Shown: piece by piece, positions 47,639 through 57,235 of the stretch | How the letters are laid out: the number at the start of each line of letters is the position of its first letter | Position numbering within the stretch: position 1 is the first letter of the stretch | Origin: Salinicola avicenniae | Lineage (GTDB): Bacteria; Pseudomonadota; Gammaproteobacteria; Pseudomonadales; Halomonadaceae | Assembly: GCF_023736115.1 (NCBI RefSeq) | Contig: NZ_JAKQZC010000001.1 | Location: 496,001-560,000, forward strand | DNA: 64,000 nucleotides | Direction: 5' to 3' | Made by a program: the position numbers and the translations under genes | Notes under the pieces: generated by a model | Seen by the model: only the letters and a program-made list of their open reading frames with translations | What the model was told of the DNA's origin: nothing | The model's database searches: none

Positions 47639-47670
47639 AGCCGGCCCGGCATCTTGCGGGCCGGCTTTTT
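47639..47670 (+). terminator. Intrinsic terminator after the molybdenum hydroxylase operon
   Basis: AGCCGGCCCG (47639-47648), loop, CGGGCCGGCT (47657-47666) followed by TTTT: a perfect 10-bp GC stem with a U-tract, 23 bp after the stop of the large subunit. Confidence 0.92.
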
Positions 47671-47759
47671 GGTGTCGAGTTCAGTTCCGCCGTCAGGCGG
47701 TTTCACGCATGATGTCGAGGCACGGGCAGCGACCGATCAAACGTGAAAGGAGACCGGAC

Positions 47760-48941
47760 ATGGTCAGGGCGGGGATGAAGCGGGCGGGATGTGTGGCCAG
47801 TATGGCGCTGGTGTTGGCCGGCACGACGAGCGGGGCGATGGCGCAGCAGGCGCCGACGAGCCCGAAAGACGCGCTGGAAACCGTCATCTTGCCGCTGATG
47901 GACGAACAGCAGATACCCGGCATGGCGATTGCCCTCATCCAACCCGGCGGCATGCTGATCGCCAACTACGGCCTTGCCGATCGAGAAGCGGGTACGCCGG
48001 TCGACAACGAGACCTTGTTCGAGATCGGGTCGCTGAGCAAGCCATTTACCGCCACGCTCGCCGCGCTGGCTGTCGAGGAAGGTCGGTTTGATCTTGACGC
48101 GCCGGTGAGCGATTACCTGCCTGCGCTCGAGGGGAGCGCCTTCGACGGCATTACCGGCGCGAACCTCGCGACGCACACCGGGGGCGGCTTGCCACTGTTC
48201 GTGCCGGACGCGGTGACAGATCGCGCCTCGCTGATGGCGTGGTATCGCGACTGGCAGCCGAGCCAGCCGGTTGGCGAGAGCCGTACCTACTCCAACTTGG
48301 GCATTGGCCTGCTGGGGCTGGCCGCCGCTGCCAGCCTTGAAAGCGACTTCGTGCCGGCCATGCGTCACCGCCTCTTTGCCCCGCTGGGGCTCGATCACTC
48401 CTGGTATGACGTGCCCGACTCGCGGCACGCTGTCTATGCCATGGGCGAGAGCCAGACGGGAGAGGCGGTTCGTGTTTCGCCGGGGATACTCGATGACGAG
48501 GCCTACGGCCTCAAGACCACGGCGGCGGATCTGGCGAGACTGGTGCAGGCGAATCTGGGGCTGCTGGCGCTGGACGACGAGCTGCAGCGGGCGATCGATG
48601 CCACGCGAGCGGGCTACTATCAGGTGGGCGCCATGACTCAGGATCTGATCTGGGAGCAGTACCCTTTGCCGGTATCACTTGACGCGCTGCTGGCCGGCAA
48701 CGGCTACGACATGATTCTCGAGCCCAACACGGCCGAGGCGATAGCGCCGCCGCAAGCGCCGCGTGATGACGTCTGGATCAACAAGACGGGCTCCACCAAC
48801 GGCTTCGGCGCCTATGTGGTGATGCTGCCAGGCGAGCGGACCGGGCTCGTCATGCTCGCCAATCGCAACTATCCCAACGAGGCCCGGGTGAGGGCGGCGT
48901 ATCGTATTCTCGAAGGGCTCGGCACCCTCCCCACCTCGTAG
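47760..48941 (+). CDS. ampC: Class C (AmpC-type) beta-lactamase
   Basis: A 393-residue periplasmic serine beta-lactamase. Signal peptide ends around AMA (residue 28). All class C motifs are present: SLSK (Ser91 and Lys94), YSN (Tyr177-Asn179) and KTG (342-344) in [20 protein letters not shown], followed by [15 protein letters not shown], which is close to the E. coli AmpC end. Length also fits (about 380). AAGGAG lies before the ATG at 47760. No ampR is adjacent, so expression may be constitutive or low. Confidence 0.92.
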   Translation: MVRAGMKRAGCVASMALVLAGTTSGAMAQQAPTSPKDALETVILPLMDEQQIPGMAIALIQPGGMLIANYGLADREAGTPVDNETLFEIGSLSKPFTATLAALAVEEGRFDLDAPVSDYLPALEGSAFDGITGANLATHTGGGLPLFVPDAVTDRASLMAWYRDWQPSQPVGESRTYSNLGIGLLGLAAAASLESDFVPAMRHRLFAPLGLDHSWYDVPDSRHAVYAMGESQTGEAVRVSPGILDDEAYGLKTTAADLARLVQANLGLLALDDELQRAIDATRAGYYQVGAMTQDLIWEQYPLPVSLDALLAGNGYDMILEPNTAEAIAPPQAPRDDVWINKTGSTNGFGAYVVMLPGERTGLVMLANRNYPNEARVRAAYRILEGLGTLPTS

Positions 48942-49034
48942 CAGGCGCTGCAGGGCGTCGCATTGTCGCCGGGCGTTGTCGTGCAGCCGCTTTTCGCCGA
49001 GAGCGTCGAGGCGCGGCTGTCGGCAAGCCATGGC

Positions 49035-50102
49035 TCAGGCAAAGCCGATGCCTTGGCTGTTGACGAAAAGGGCGTAAAGCGAGTGGCTGCTCGCCATGAA
49101 GAGGCGGTTGCCTAGGGCCCCGCCGAAGCAGACATTAGCGCAGCGTTCGGGGAGGTGAATGTGTCCGATTGCCTGTCCGGAAGGGTTGAAGATCCGCACG
49201 CCATCGAGAGTCGCTGGGTCGCCATCAGGCGTGCCGCTGCTACCCCATCCCGCCCAGATATTGCCATGGATGTCGACGGCAAAGCCGTCCAGTGCGCCAA
49301 AATTCTGCGCCTCAACAAGCTTGGTTTTCTGGCTTAGCTGGCCATTTTCGTGAGTAAATTGCCATAGGATACGGTTGGGTTTAGTGCGGCCTTCGACCAG
49401 GAAAAACCGACTACCGTCGGCGGAAAAGGCCAGACCGTTGGGGCCGGCGATATCATCGAGTACCTGCTCGATTTCACCGCTGTCGGCATCGATGCGATAG
49501 AGCGCGGCTGGCAGTTCCTGCTCGACGATGCGGCCTTCGTAATTGTTGCCGAGCTGAAAAGGTGGGTCAGTAAACCAGATGTCGCCGTTGCTGGCGCAGA
49601 CCACGTCGTTGGGTGAATTGAACGGTTTTCCCTGATATTGATCGGCCAGTACGGTGATCTGGCCGTTGTATTCGGTACGTGTCACTCGTCGGCCGATGGA
49701 CCCCTCGCAGGTGATCAGCCGGCCTTGGTTGTCGCGAGTGTTGCCATTGGCATAGTTGGACGGTGACCGAAACGTGGACGCATGGCCGGTTGTTTCGTCC
49801 CAGCGAATCAATCGGTTGTTGGCAATATCGCTGGCGATAAGGTAGCGGCCATCGCCAAACCAGACCGGACCCTCCAGCCATCGGAATCCGGTGGCCAAGC
49901 GCTCAACACTGGCATTGAACAGCCGGTAGTCGAGAAAACTCGGATCGAGGACTTCAACGGCGGGGTCGGGGTATCGCAAAGAGGGCTCCCATGCGGCACG
50001 GGCCGGCAGCACGGCCATCGTGGCGAAGGCCGCACCCGCCGTTATCAGACCTCTTCGCATGGTGTCGACAGGAATTTTCGGGGATGAAGTAGGATCATTC
50101 AT
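49035..50102 (-). CDS. SMP-30/gluconolactonase-like exported protein
   Basis: A 355-residue six-bladed propeller of the SMP-30/gluconolactonase family. Metal-ligand motifs: LEGPVWFGDGRYLIASDI, FNSPNDVVCASNGDIWFTDP and GPNGLAFSADGSRFF. The N-terminus has RR followed by a hydrophobic stretch (MRRGLITAGAAFATMAVLPA), a possible Tat or Sec signal, so it is periplasmic. It would hydrolyse sugar lactones. It lies on the minus strand downstream of ampC, convergent with it. Confidence 0.85.
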   Translation of the reverse strand: MNDPTSSPKIPVDTMRRGLITAGAAFATMAVLPARAAWEPSLRYPDPAVEVLDPSFLDYRLFNASVERLATGFRWLEGPVWFGDGRYLIASDIANNRLIRWDETTGHASTFRSPSNYANGNTRDNQGRLITCEGSIGRRVTRTEYNGQITVLADQYQGKPFNSPNDVVCASNGDIWFTDPPFQLGNNYEGRIVEQELPAALYRIDADSGEIEQVLDDIAGPNGLAFSADGSRFFLVEGRTKPNRILWQFTHENGQLSQKTKLVEAQNFGALDGFAVDIHGNIWAGWGSSGTPDGDPATLDGVRIFNPSGQAIGHIHLPERCANVCFGGALGNRLFMASSHSLYALFVNSQGIGFA

Positions 50103-50368
50103 GCGTGTTGTTCTCTATGTCATACAAAGTCTCTCGAACTCTAATTCACGAGGGAGAACGCAGAAATAACGCAAAAGTCGTACAACATCCGGAAAGCGCA
50201 TTGGCTCGATGCGATTTTGCGAGATCAGTTTGGCTTCGTGGCTGCCGCGATGACACGCGCGGCCGACGGCAATACCCTCGGTCGGCCCCACCCGGTGGCT
50301 CTGTCAGACTGGTCTGTCATCTGGTCAACCAAGGCCTGGCGTGTCCCCACGGCATCGCTCGATGAGAC

Positions 50369-51352
50369 TTAGCTGTTGACGTCGACCACCAGCCGACCGC
50401 GGACCTCTCCCTTCAATAGCGCTGCGGCCTGCTCGAGCGTCTCGCTCAGGCGAGTATCGCGGGCGATCTCCTGTAGCAGGTCTGGCTCGATATCCTCCGC
50501 CAGGCGGGCCCAGGCGCGGTCGCGCTCCACGGCGGGGCGGGTAACGCTGTTGATGCCGAGCAGGCTGATGCCTCGCAGAATGAACGGCGCCACGCTGGCG
50601 GGGAGGTCCATTCCCTGAGCGAGCCCGCAGGCGGTCACCAGGCCATCTGGCAGTGTCTGCGCGCAGGCGTTGGCCAGCGTATGGCTGCCGACGGAGTCGA
50701 CGGTGGCGGCCCAGCGTGCCTTCGCCAGTGGCTTTCCCGGGGTCGACAGGGTTTGTCGGTCGATGATCTCGGCGGCGCCAAGGCGCGTCAGGAAGGCGGA
50801 CTCCTGCGGTCGGCCGGTGGCAGCGACAACCCGGTAGCCCTGGCGCGCAAGCAAGGCAATCGCGAAGCTGCCCACGCCGCCGTTGGCGCCGGTCACCAGG
50901 ACGTCGCCGTGGTTCGGTGTCAGGCCGTGGCGCTCGAGCGCCAGTACGCTCAGCATGGCCGTGTAGCCGGCGGTGCCAATGGCCATTGCCTGATGGCTAT
51001 CCAGCGCGTCCGGCAGACGCGTCAGCCAATCACCGCTGACCGAGGCGCGCTGAGCCAGCCCGCCCCAGTGGGTCTCGCCGATGCCCCAGCCATTCAGGAC
51101 CACGCGGTCGCCTGCGACCCAATCGGGATGCTCGCTGTGTTCGACCACACCCGCGAGATCGATCCCGGGCACCAGTGGGAATTGGCGAACCACGGCGCCG
51201 TTGCCGGTGATGGCCAGAGCATCCTTGTAGTTCAGCGTGCTCCATTCGACGCGTACCCGGACATCGCCCGCCGGCAGGCTATCCTCTGACAGGGAGGTCA
51301 GCGAGGCATGGCACCGGTCATCGACCTGTTCCAGTAAGATGGCATTGAACAC
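50369..51352 (-). CDS. acuI: Acrylyl-CoA reductase AcuI-like (MDR family)
   Basis: A 327-residue zinc-independent medium-chain reductase of the YhdH/AcuI group. Motifs: WSTLNYKDALAITG, FPLVPGIDLAGVVEHSEHPD, and the NADPH site VLVTGANGGVGSFAIALL. AcuI detoxifies acrylyl-CoA from DMSP or 3-hydroxypropionate breakdown, which is common in marine and halophilic bacteria. The start is a GTG at 51352 with GGGAGA upstream. It is separate from other DMSP genes here, so the housekeeping role is an inference. Confidence 0.83.
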   Translation of the reverse strand: MFNAILLEQVDDRCHASLTSLSEDSLPAGDVRVRVEWSTLNYKDALAITGNGAVVRQFPLVPGIDLAGVVEHSEHPDWVAGDRVVLNGWGIGETHWGGLAQRASVSGDWLTRLPDALDSHQAMAIGTAGYTAMLSVLALERHGLTPNHGDVLVTGANGGVGSFAIALLARQGYRVVAATGRPQESAFLTRLGAAEIIDRQTLSTPGKPLAKARWAATVDSVGSHTLANACAQTLPDGLVTACGLAQGMDLPASVAPFILRGISLLGINSVTRPAVERDRAWARLAEDIEPDLLQEIARDTRLSETLEQAAALLKGEVRGRLVVDVNS

Positions 51353-51614
51353 GGCAATCTCCCTAGCGCGCGGCAGAAGCGGGCATCACTGCCCGTCAAG
51401 GCGCCGACATCGTCTGTCGACCGCCATCGCTGACGATAGGAAAAGCGCTCGGCGAATGCCATGCGCCCTTTGTGGCACGCGCATGCGGCGGGAACAACGG
51501 CCGTGCGTGCCCATTCGATGGGTGGCAAGGCGAGGGCACGCGCGCCTTCGAACGCCGGCGGCCCGCACTGGGAGTGCCGGTGCGGGCCGTCGAGCGTGTC
51601 ACGGACGCATCGGA

Positions 51615-53222
51615 TCAGCCGTCGCTGGTTGCCGGCTCCGATTGCGATGCCGGCGTTGTGGTCAAGTCCGGCTCGGTGAGCTCCAGGAGTTCGCGGGACA
51701 TGGTGCGCACGTCGTAGAGCAGCTGCGGATTATCGGCGAGCGCCTGGCCGTAGGAGGGAATCATCGTTTTCAGCGTGGCCTGCCACTCGGGGCTGGCTAC
51801 CTGATCCGGGAAGACACGCTCCAGCAGCTTGAGCATGATCGACGGCGCCGTCGAGGCGCCCGGCGAGGCGCCGAGCAGTGCCGCGATGGAGCCCTCGGCG
51901 CCGGTCACCAGTTCGGTGCCGAACTGCAGCGTACCGCCCTTGCCCTCGACGTCCTTGATCGTCTGCACGCGCTGGCCGGCGGTCCAGAGTTTCCAGTCTT
52001 CCTGCTTCGCTTCCGGATAGTAGTTCTGCAGTTCCTTGAACTGTCCGCTCTCGGACATGCGAAGCTGGCTGATCAGGTAGCGGACCAGATCCAGATTGTT
52101 GAGCCCGACCTTGGTCATCGGCCACAGGTTGTTGGGCGTGACCGAGCGCACTAGGTCCGTCCAGGAGCCGTTCTTGAGGAACTTGCTGGAGAAGGTCGCG
52201 AACGGCCCGAACATGATCGCCGGGGTACCGTCGAGAATGCGCTTGTCGATATGCGGCACCGACATCGGCGGCGAACCCGCGGGCGCCAGGCCATAGACCT
52301 TGGCGTCGTGCTTGGCGACCACTTCCGGATTGGTGGTATAGAGGAACTGACCGCCCACCGGGAAGCCGCCGTACATGCGGGCTTCCGGAATGCCGGATTT
52401 CTGCAGCAGCGGCAGCGCCGCGCCGCCGGCGCCGATGAACACGAAGCGGGCATTGACGCTGCGTTCGTTGCCGCCGTCGCTGGTGTTCGCCACCGTGACC
52501 TTCCAGCTGCCGTCGGCGTTGCGCTTGAGGTCGCGGACCTGGGTGTTGACCGACAGGTGGAAGTTGTCGCGCCGGGCCAGCGATTTCATCATCTGGCGGG
52601 TGATCTCGCCGAAGTTGACCTCGGTGCCGATAGGCATGCGGGTCGCGGCGACCGGTTCAGCGGCATCGCGCCCGGTCATCACCAGCGGGATCCACTTCGA
52701 GATCTGCTCGGGATCCTCGGAGTACTCCATGCCCGCGTAGAGCGGATTCTCGTGCATCGCCTCGAAGCGCTTGTTCAGAAACGAGACGCGCTCGCCGCTC
52801 CAGACGAAGCTGAGATGGGGCACGGTGTTGATGAAGGACCGCGGATTGGCCAGTACGCCTTCGCGGACCTGGCTGGCCCAGAACTGGCGCGACACCTCGA
52901 ACTGCTCGGTGATGTTGATGGCGCGCTGGATATCGACGCTGCCGTCCGGCTGCGGCGAGGTGTAGTTCATCTCGGCGAAGGCGGCGTGGCCGGTGCCGGC
53001 ATTGTTCCAGACGTTGGAGCTCTCCTCGGCGGCCTTGTCGAGGCGTTCAAAGAGGTGAATGGTCCAGTCCGGCTGGAGTGCCTGCAGCAAGGTTCCCAGC
53101 GTGGCACTCATGGTGCCGCCGCCGATCAGAACCACATCGACGTTGGGGGTATCGTCGGAACTCGCGCCAGCGGAGGAGGTATCGATACTGGCGCTCAGGA
53201 TAGAAGCGTGACGCAGTTTCAT
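51615..53222 (-). CDS. mqo: Malate:quinone oxidoreductase (copy 1)
   Basis: A 535-residue FAD enzyme oxidising malate to oxaloacetate and passing electrons to the quinone pool at the inner membrane. It starts with a poorly conserved Ser-rich stretch ([17 protein letters not shown]) before [20 protein letters not shown]. Landmarks: [33 protein letters not shown], and [20 protein letters not shown]. It is followed upstream on the same strand by a second copy with about 70% visible similarity. The N-terminus lacks a clear signal peptide. Confidence 0.93.
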   Translation of the reverse strand: MKLRHASILSASIDTSSAGASSDDTPNVDVVLIGGGTMSATLGTLLQALQPDWTIHLFERLDKAAEESSNVWNNAGTGHAAFAEMNYTSPQPDGSVDIQRAINITEQFEVSRQFWASQVREGVLANPRSFINTVPHLSFVWSGERVSFLNKRFEAMHENPLYAGMEYSEDPEQISKWIPLVMTGRDAAEPVAATRMPIGTEVNFGEITRQMMKSLARRDNFHLSVNTQVRDLKRNADGSWKVTVANTSDGGNERSVNARFVFIGAGGAALPLLQKSGIPEARMYGGFPVGGQFLYTTNPEVVAKHDAKVYGLAPAGSPPMSVPHIDKRILDGTPAIMFGPFATFSSKFLKNGSWTDLVRSVTPNNLWPMTKVGLNNLDLVRYLISQLRMSESGQFKELQNYYPEAKQEDWKLWTAGQRVQTIKDVEGKGGTLQFGTELVTGAEGSIAALLGASPGASTAPSIMLKLLERVFPDQVASPEWQATLKTMIPSYGQALADNPQLLYDVRTMSRELLELTEPDLTTTPASQSEPATSDG

Positions 53223-53405
53223 GGGGGCTCTCTGTCTGATGGACAGGCGCGAATGCGAATACGCGATTAGTTTAATGAGGTCGCCACGCTATTGCCATGG
53301 TCCCGCAACGGCGAAAGCCGCTGGTAGTTGCGGGGTTTTCGTTTTTTATTTGTTAAAAACAATTAGTTATCGCCAAATGGCGATTTTTTACAGCCTCGAA
53401 AGGAA

Positions 53406-53441
53406 ACGACCCCGTGCCGCCGGAAGGCGGTACGGGGTCGT
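53406..53441 (-). terminator. Strong terminator for mqo copy 2
   Basis: A 16-pair inverted repeat: ACGACCCCGTGCCGCC and GGCGGTACGGGGTCGT around a GGAA loop, with one mismatch. Read on the minus strand it is followed by TTCCTTTC and lies 25 bp after the stop of copy 2. It isolates the two mqo genes transcriptionally. Confidence 0.85.
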
Positions 53442-53465
53442 GATCGGGCGTCGCGGTACCGAGCG

Positions 53466-55133
53466 TCAGACGTCGGTGGTTGCCTCACCGGCGGGCGCGC
53501 CTTCCGGGGCGATCGCTTCCTCGGAGGGGGCTTCACCCTCTTCGGCTTCCGCCTCGGCCGCCTGTTCGAAGGTGGTCGGCGCGTCGCCATTGGTCAGTCC
53601 GAGATCGTCCGCCGTGCGCTGGCGCAGTTCGCGCAGCAGTGCCGGATTGTCCGCCAGCTGCTGGCCATAGGAAGGAATGATCTCACGCAGCTTGTCCTGC
53701 CAGGCCGCGCTGGCCACCTGCTGCGGGAAGACGCGATCCAGCAGGCGCAGCATGATCGGCGGGGCGGTGGAGGCGCCGGGAGACGCCCCCAGCAGCGCCG
53801 ACATGGAACCGTCCTCGGATGTGACGACTTCGGTGCCGAACTGGAGCACGCCGCCTTTATCCGGATCGTTCTTGATGATCTGCACGCGCTGACCGGCGGT
53901 CCACAGCTCCCAGTCGTCCGGATCGGCTTCCGGATAGAACGCCTGCAGGGCGTCGAAGCGATCTTCGTCGGACTGCATCACCTGGCCGACCAGGTACTGC
54001 ACCAGATTGAAGTTGTCCATGCCGACTTCCATCATCGGCCAGGTGTTGCTGAAGGTCATCGAGTCCAGCAGATCGGTCCAGGAGCCGTTCTTGAGGAATT
54101 TGCTCGAGAAGGTCGCGAACGGGCCGAAGAAGAGTGCCGGTTGGCCGTCGAGCATGCGCGCATCCAGGTGCGGTACGGACATCGGCGGCGAGCCTTCGGC
54201 GGCCAGGCCGTAGGCTTTCACCTGATGGCGAGCGACCACGTCCGGGTTGGTGGTGTAGAGGAACTGGCCGCCCACCGGGAAGCCGGCATACTGTTCGGCC
54301 TCGGGAATGCCGGAAGCCTGCAGGAGCGGCAGCGCGGCACCGCCTGCGCCGATGAAGACGTAGCGAGCATCGACGGAGGATTCGCCGCCGTTGGCCAGAT
54401 CGGCCACGGTGACTTTCCAGGTGCCGTCATCGTTGCGCTCCAGGTCGCGCACTTCACTGTTGAGGGACAGGGTGAAGTGGTCGTCGTCGGCCAGCGAGCC
54501 AACCAGCTGACGGGTAATCTCGCCGTAGTTGACCTCGGTACCGATCGGCATGCGAGTCGCGGCGATAGGACCGTCGTTTTCCGCTCCCTCCATGGCCAGT
54601 GGCAGCCACTCGCGGATCGTTTCGCGATCTTCCGAGTACTCCATCTGGTCGTAGAACGGGTGCTGATGCATGGTGGAATAGCGCTCGCGGAGGAAGTTCA
54701 CGTGATCCTCGCCCCACACGATGCTCATGTGTGGCGTGCTGGTGATGAAAGAGGCCGGATCGTGCAGGACGCCCTGTTCGATCTGGTGCGACCAGAACTG
54801 GCGCGAGATCTCGAAGTCCTCGGTCACGCCGATGGCACGGTCAATGGCGACGCTGCCGTCTTCGCGCTGCGGCGTATAGTTCATCTCGCAGAAGGCGGAG
54901 TGGCCGGAGCCGGCGTTGTTCCAGGCATTGGAGCTCTCCGCGGCGACTTCGCCGAGCCGTTCGAACAGCGTGATGTTCCAGTCCGGCTGCAGCTCCTGCA
55001 GGTAGGTGCCGAGCGTGGCGCTCATGGTGCCGCCGCCAATCAGCACGACGTCGACGGGCGCATCCGACGCCCAAGCCGGCGTGACACTGGTCGCAAGACC
55101 CAGTCCCAGCGCAATACCCCTTAAATGTTTCAT
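53466..55133 (-). CDS. mqo: Malate:quinone oxidoreductase (copy 2) with signal peptide and acidic tail
   Basis: A 555-residue paralogue of copy 1. The N-terminus [20 protein letters not shown], then WASDA, is a convincing Sec signal peptide, and the body starts [20 protein letters not shown]. The C-terminus has about 45 extra residues rich in Glu and Ala ([20 protein letters not shown]). Standard Mqo is cytoplasmic-side peripheral, so an exported copy would be unusual. AAGGGG precedes the ATG at 55133. Catalytic landmarks ([36 protein letters not shown]) are kept. Confidence 0.9.
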   Translation of the reverse strand: MKHLRGIALGLGLATSVTPAWASDAPVDVVLIGGGTMSATLGTYLQELQPDWNITLFERLGEVAAESSNAWNNAGSGHSAFCEMNYTPQREDGSVAIDRAIGVTEDFEISRQFWSHQIEQGVLHDPASFITSTPHMSIVWGEDHVNFLRERYSTMHQHPFYDQMEYSEDRETIREWLPLAMEGAENDGPIAATRMPIGTEVNYGEITRQLVGSLADDDHFTLSLNSEVRDLERNDDGTWKVTVADLANGGESSVDARYVFIGAGGAALPLLQASGIPEAEQYAGFPVGGQFLYTTNPDVVARHQVKAYGLAAEGSPPMSVPHLDARMLDGQPALFFGPFATFSSKFLKNGSWTDLLDSMTFSNTWPMMEVGMDNFNLVQYLVGQVMQSDEDRFDALQAFYPEADPDDWELWTAGQRVQIIKNDPDKGGVLQFGTEVVTSEDGSMSALLGASPGASTAPPIMLRLLDRVFPQQVASAAWQDKLREIIPSYGQQLADNPALLRELRQRTADDLGLTNGDAPTTFEQAAEAEAEEGEAPSEEAIAPEGAPAGEATTDV

Positions 55134-55702
55134 GAAAACCCCTTGAGTGTGAATCGTGACGCGAGTCGATCCCGATGCGAACGCTGACGAATTGCTGTCG
55201 CATATATGGTTGTTATTGGCTGGCGGCAATGGACGAGCGATGCGGCATGGCGCAACGCGTTATCGGCGCCGAATAACGTCGCTGTAGCGGTGACGGCGAT
55301 GAAGCTGACTGGCAGACCCTCAGGCCATTCAACACGTTGGGCATGCGCTGTGGTGGCACGCCATCGCGGTCTTATCCCGAAAAGGCGGCAGCGATTCTAG
55401 GGAGCGCCAGGGGTGCTGTAAATTGTCGCAGGCCAGGCCGCTCAGGGGTTTGATTTTATAAGTTTAATAATGGATCGATGATCGTCAGCTTTAATCAGAA
55501 AAAGCGGAGAAGCATGGCGATTTCGACAGATCGCGCGCGTCTTTTTCGATAGTAAATAAACTAAAAAATCATTTATTCAATGATCAAATATCGGCCTCGT
55601 GCAAGCAGAAAGCGCTCGGCGACAGCCTGTGACCTTCTCGTTCATGGCGTGCTTGACGGCCGACGAATTGTTTAGCAAGCTAACAAGGCGTTGCGGCAAT
55701 GT
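55134..55702. other. Intergenic region upstream of mqo copy 2
   Basis: 569 bp without a convincing gene. The section 55440-55600 is AT-rich and contains an inverted repeat ATCATT TATTC AATGAT (55568-55584), a possible operator. It should hold promoters for mqo copy 2 (minus) and for the small secreted protein (plus). Confidence 0.4.
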
Positions 55703-55780
55703 GTCGCAGGAGTGTGCGTTGCAGGAAAGTGCGTCGCAGGAAGGTGTCTCGCAAGGAAGGGGGCGCAGGAAGGAAGTGCG
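55703..55780 (+). repeat. Imperfect 15-bp tandem repeats with GGA mini-hairpins
   Basis: About five units of a 15-bp motif: GTCGCAGGAGTGTGC, GTTGCAGGAAAGTGC, GTCGCAGGAAGGTGT, CTCGCAAGGAAGGGG, GCGCAGGAAGGAAGTGC. Six GGA triplets occur in 66 bases. Units 1, 2 and 5 can fold as CGCA (or TGCA), GGA-containing loop, TGCG. The array ends 59 bp before the small secreted protein gene at 55840, whose ribosome site is also GGA-rich. CsrA/RsmA binds ANGGA in loops, so this may be a CsrA target leader. Confidence 0.7.
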
Positions 55781-55839
55781 TCGTAACGGCGAGTGGCCCA
55801 TGAGCCACTGTCATCTTTTTCGTCACCGCAGGAGGGAGT

Positions 55840-56025
55840 ATGAAAATCTTCAACCGGTTGTTATCGATGCTGGCGACGGTCGTCGTCTCTGCCGTACTGC
55901 CGTTTTCTCTGGCTGCGGAAAGCGAGGCAAGCCAGGCGGTGAGCCATCACAGCGAGGCGGCCAACGAAGCGGGTCTAGCGGCGCCTCAAGATGACGAAAC
56001 GCGTTCGGCAGACTCGACCCACTGA
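55840..56025 (+). CDS. Small secreted protein, unknown function
   Basis: A 61-residue protein with a signal peptide (MKIFNRLLSMLATVVVSAVL, then PFSLAA) leaving a mature peptide of about 35 residues that is acidic, His- and Ala-containing. The ribosome site AGGAGGGAGT is strong and directly before the ATG. The leader contains the GGA repeats at 55703-55780. No family recognised. Confidence 0.65.
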   Translation: MKIFNRLLSMLATVVVSAVLPFSLAAESEASQAVSHHSEAANEAGLAAPQDDETRSADSTH

Positions 56026-56142
56026 ACGCGCCTGCCACGGCACGCAGGGTGCCGGCGGTGCCGGTTTGGCTAAAGTCGGCTGGTTGCAGGGCCAAGCCCG
56101 GGGGAGCATGGGGCAACGCCATCAACGACCGGAGTGCCTGTC

Positions 56143-56676
56143 ATGCCTGTTTATGCCTATTGGGATCATGTGCCTCGTCTACCCGACAAGAATCGCTATT
56201 GGGTCGCCCCCGGCGCGCATGTCATCGGCCAGGTCGAACTGGGAGAGGATGTGGGTATCTGGTTCAACGTGGTGATCCGCGGCGACAATGACCGCATCGT
56301 GATCGGCGCGGGCAGCAATATTCAGGAAAGCGTCATGCTGCACACCGATCCGGGGTTCGAGCTTCGTATCGGACGCGGCTGCACCATCGGTCACCATGCC
56401 ATCCTCCATGGCTGTACGTTGGGGGACAATACGCTCGTCGGCATGGGCGCGACCGTACTCAACGGGGCACAGGTCGGCAATAACTGCCTGATCGGTGCCA
56501 GCGCCTTGGTCACCGAGGGCAAGTACTTCCCCGACAATTCGCTGATCGTGGGCTCGCCGGCCAAGGCGATTCGCACACTCGACACGGCAGCAGTGGAAGG
56601 CCTCAAGACCGCCGCAACGCACTACGTCGAGCGCTGGAAATCGTTCGCCACCGGATTGCGCTGCCTTGAGGCCTGA
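56143..56676 (+). CDS. Gamma-class carbonic anhydrase family protein (YrdA-like)
   Basis: A 177-residue left-handed beta-helix protein of hexapeptide repeats. Zinc-ligand His residues are in ESVMLHTDPGFEL and CTIGHHAILHGCTLGDN, the pattern of gamma carbonic anhydrases and YrdA/PaaY. The ATG at 56143 has GGAG eight bases upstream; an in-frame GTG nine bases earlier is less likely. Trimers of this fold bind zinc between subunits. Carbonic anhydrase activity is not certain for YrdA-type members. Confidence 0.87.
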   Translation: MPVYAYWDHVPRLPDKNRYWVAPGAHVIGQVELGEDVGIWFNVVIRGDNDRIVIGAGSNIQESVMLHTDPGFELRIGRGCTIGHHAILHGCTLGDNTLVGMGATVLNGAQVGNNCLIGASALVTEGKYFPDNSLIVGSPAKAIRTLDTAAVEGLKTAATHYVERWKSFATGLRCLEA

Positions 56677-56803
56677 ACGAGTTGATCAGGCACCGCCCCG
56701 CCTGCAAGGCGTGTGCTGGCGTTGACGACTCGAATGCCCCCCGGCAGGCCGACTCACCAGTCTGGCCCGCCCTCATCAAGTCTGATCGTTTCCAGGAGGG
56801 CCC

Positions 56804-57142
56804 ATGTTGCCCGATTACACCACCGATGAGCCCGACCTCGAAACGCTGCGTGCGCGGTCGGGTTGGACCGTCATCGAGTTTGGCGCTCCCTGGTGCCCCT
56901 GGTGTCAGGCCGCCCGTCCTCTGATCGAGGCGGTTCTCGATGAGAGACCGGACCTTGTCGTCTTTCGTATCGAGGACGGCAAGGGGCGTCCGCTGGGTCG
57001 AGCATTCGGCGTCAAGCTGTGGCCGACGTTCGTCTTTCTGCGTGATGGCGAGGAGATCGCGCGTTGCGTGAGACCGGAATCGACCCAGTGCCTCCGAGAG
57101 GCGCTGCCGCCGGGCCTTGGCGGCCATGCTGTGGATGGGTGA
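56804..57142 (+). CDS. Thioredoxin-fold protein with CPWC active site
   Basis: A 112-residue cytoplasmic thioredoxin-like protein. The active site is FGAPWCPWCQAARPLI, so the dipeptide is Pro-Trp rather than the Gly-Pro of classical thioredoxin. The cis-Pro region is GVKLWPTFVFLRDGEE. AGGAGGG precedes the ATG. It likely reduces disulfides of unknown partners. It precedes the Csr/Rsm-like RNA. Confidence 0.85.
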   Translation: MLPDYTTDEPDLETLRARSGWTVIEFGAPWCPWCQAARPLIEAVLDERPDLVVFRIEDGKGRPLGRAFGVKLWPTFVFLRDGEEIARCVRPESTQCLREALPPGLGGHAVDG

Positions 57143-57162
57143 CTGCCTAGTTCATAGCGAAA

Positions 57163-57180
57163 TCGGCGCAAATGCCTTAC
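57163..57180 (+). promoter_or_regulatory. GacA/UvrY-box half site upstream of the GGA-rich RNA
   Basis: The right half CTTACA (57175-57180) and the central AT of the GacA consensus TGTAAGNNATNNCTTACA are present, but the left half is not conserved. It lies about 55-70 bp before the RNA, where GacA sites of rsmY and rsmZ sit. Confidence 0.35.
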
Positions 57181-57235
57181 AAATCGATACATAAACAAGC
57201 CGATTACTTGATCTGCATAAAGCTTATTCATACCC

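Noticed and set aside
45421-47706. Long minus-strand open frame (761 codons) opposite the molybdenum hydroxylase large subunit
   Set aside because: It mirrors the real gene 45289-47616, whose family motifs are clear; the antisense frame is Arg/His-rich noise.
55577-55994. Open frames on both strands across the GGA repeats
   Set aside because: 15 bp is a multiple of three, so any frame stays open across the repeats. Neither frame has a ribosome site or a recognised family; the leader interpretation is simpler.
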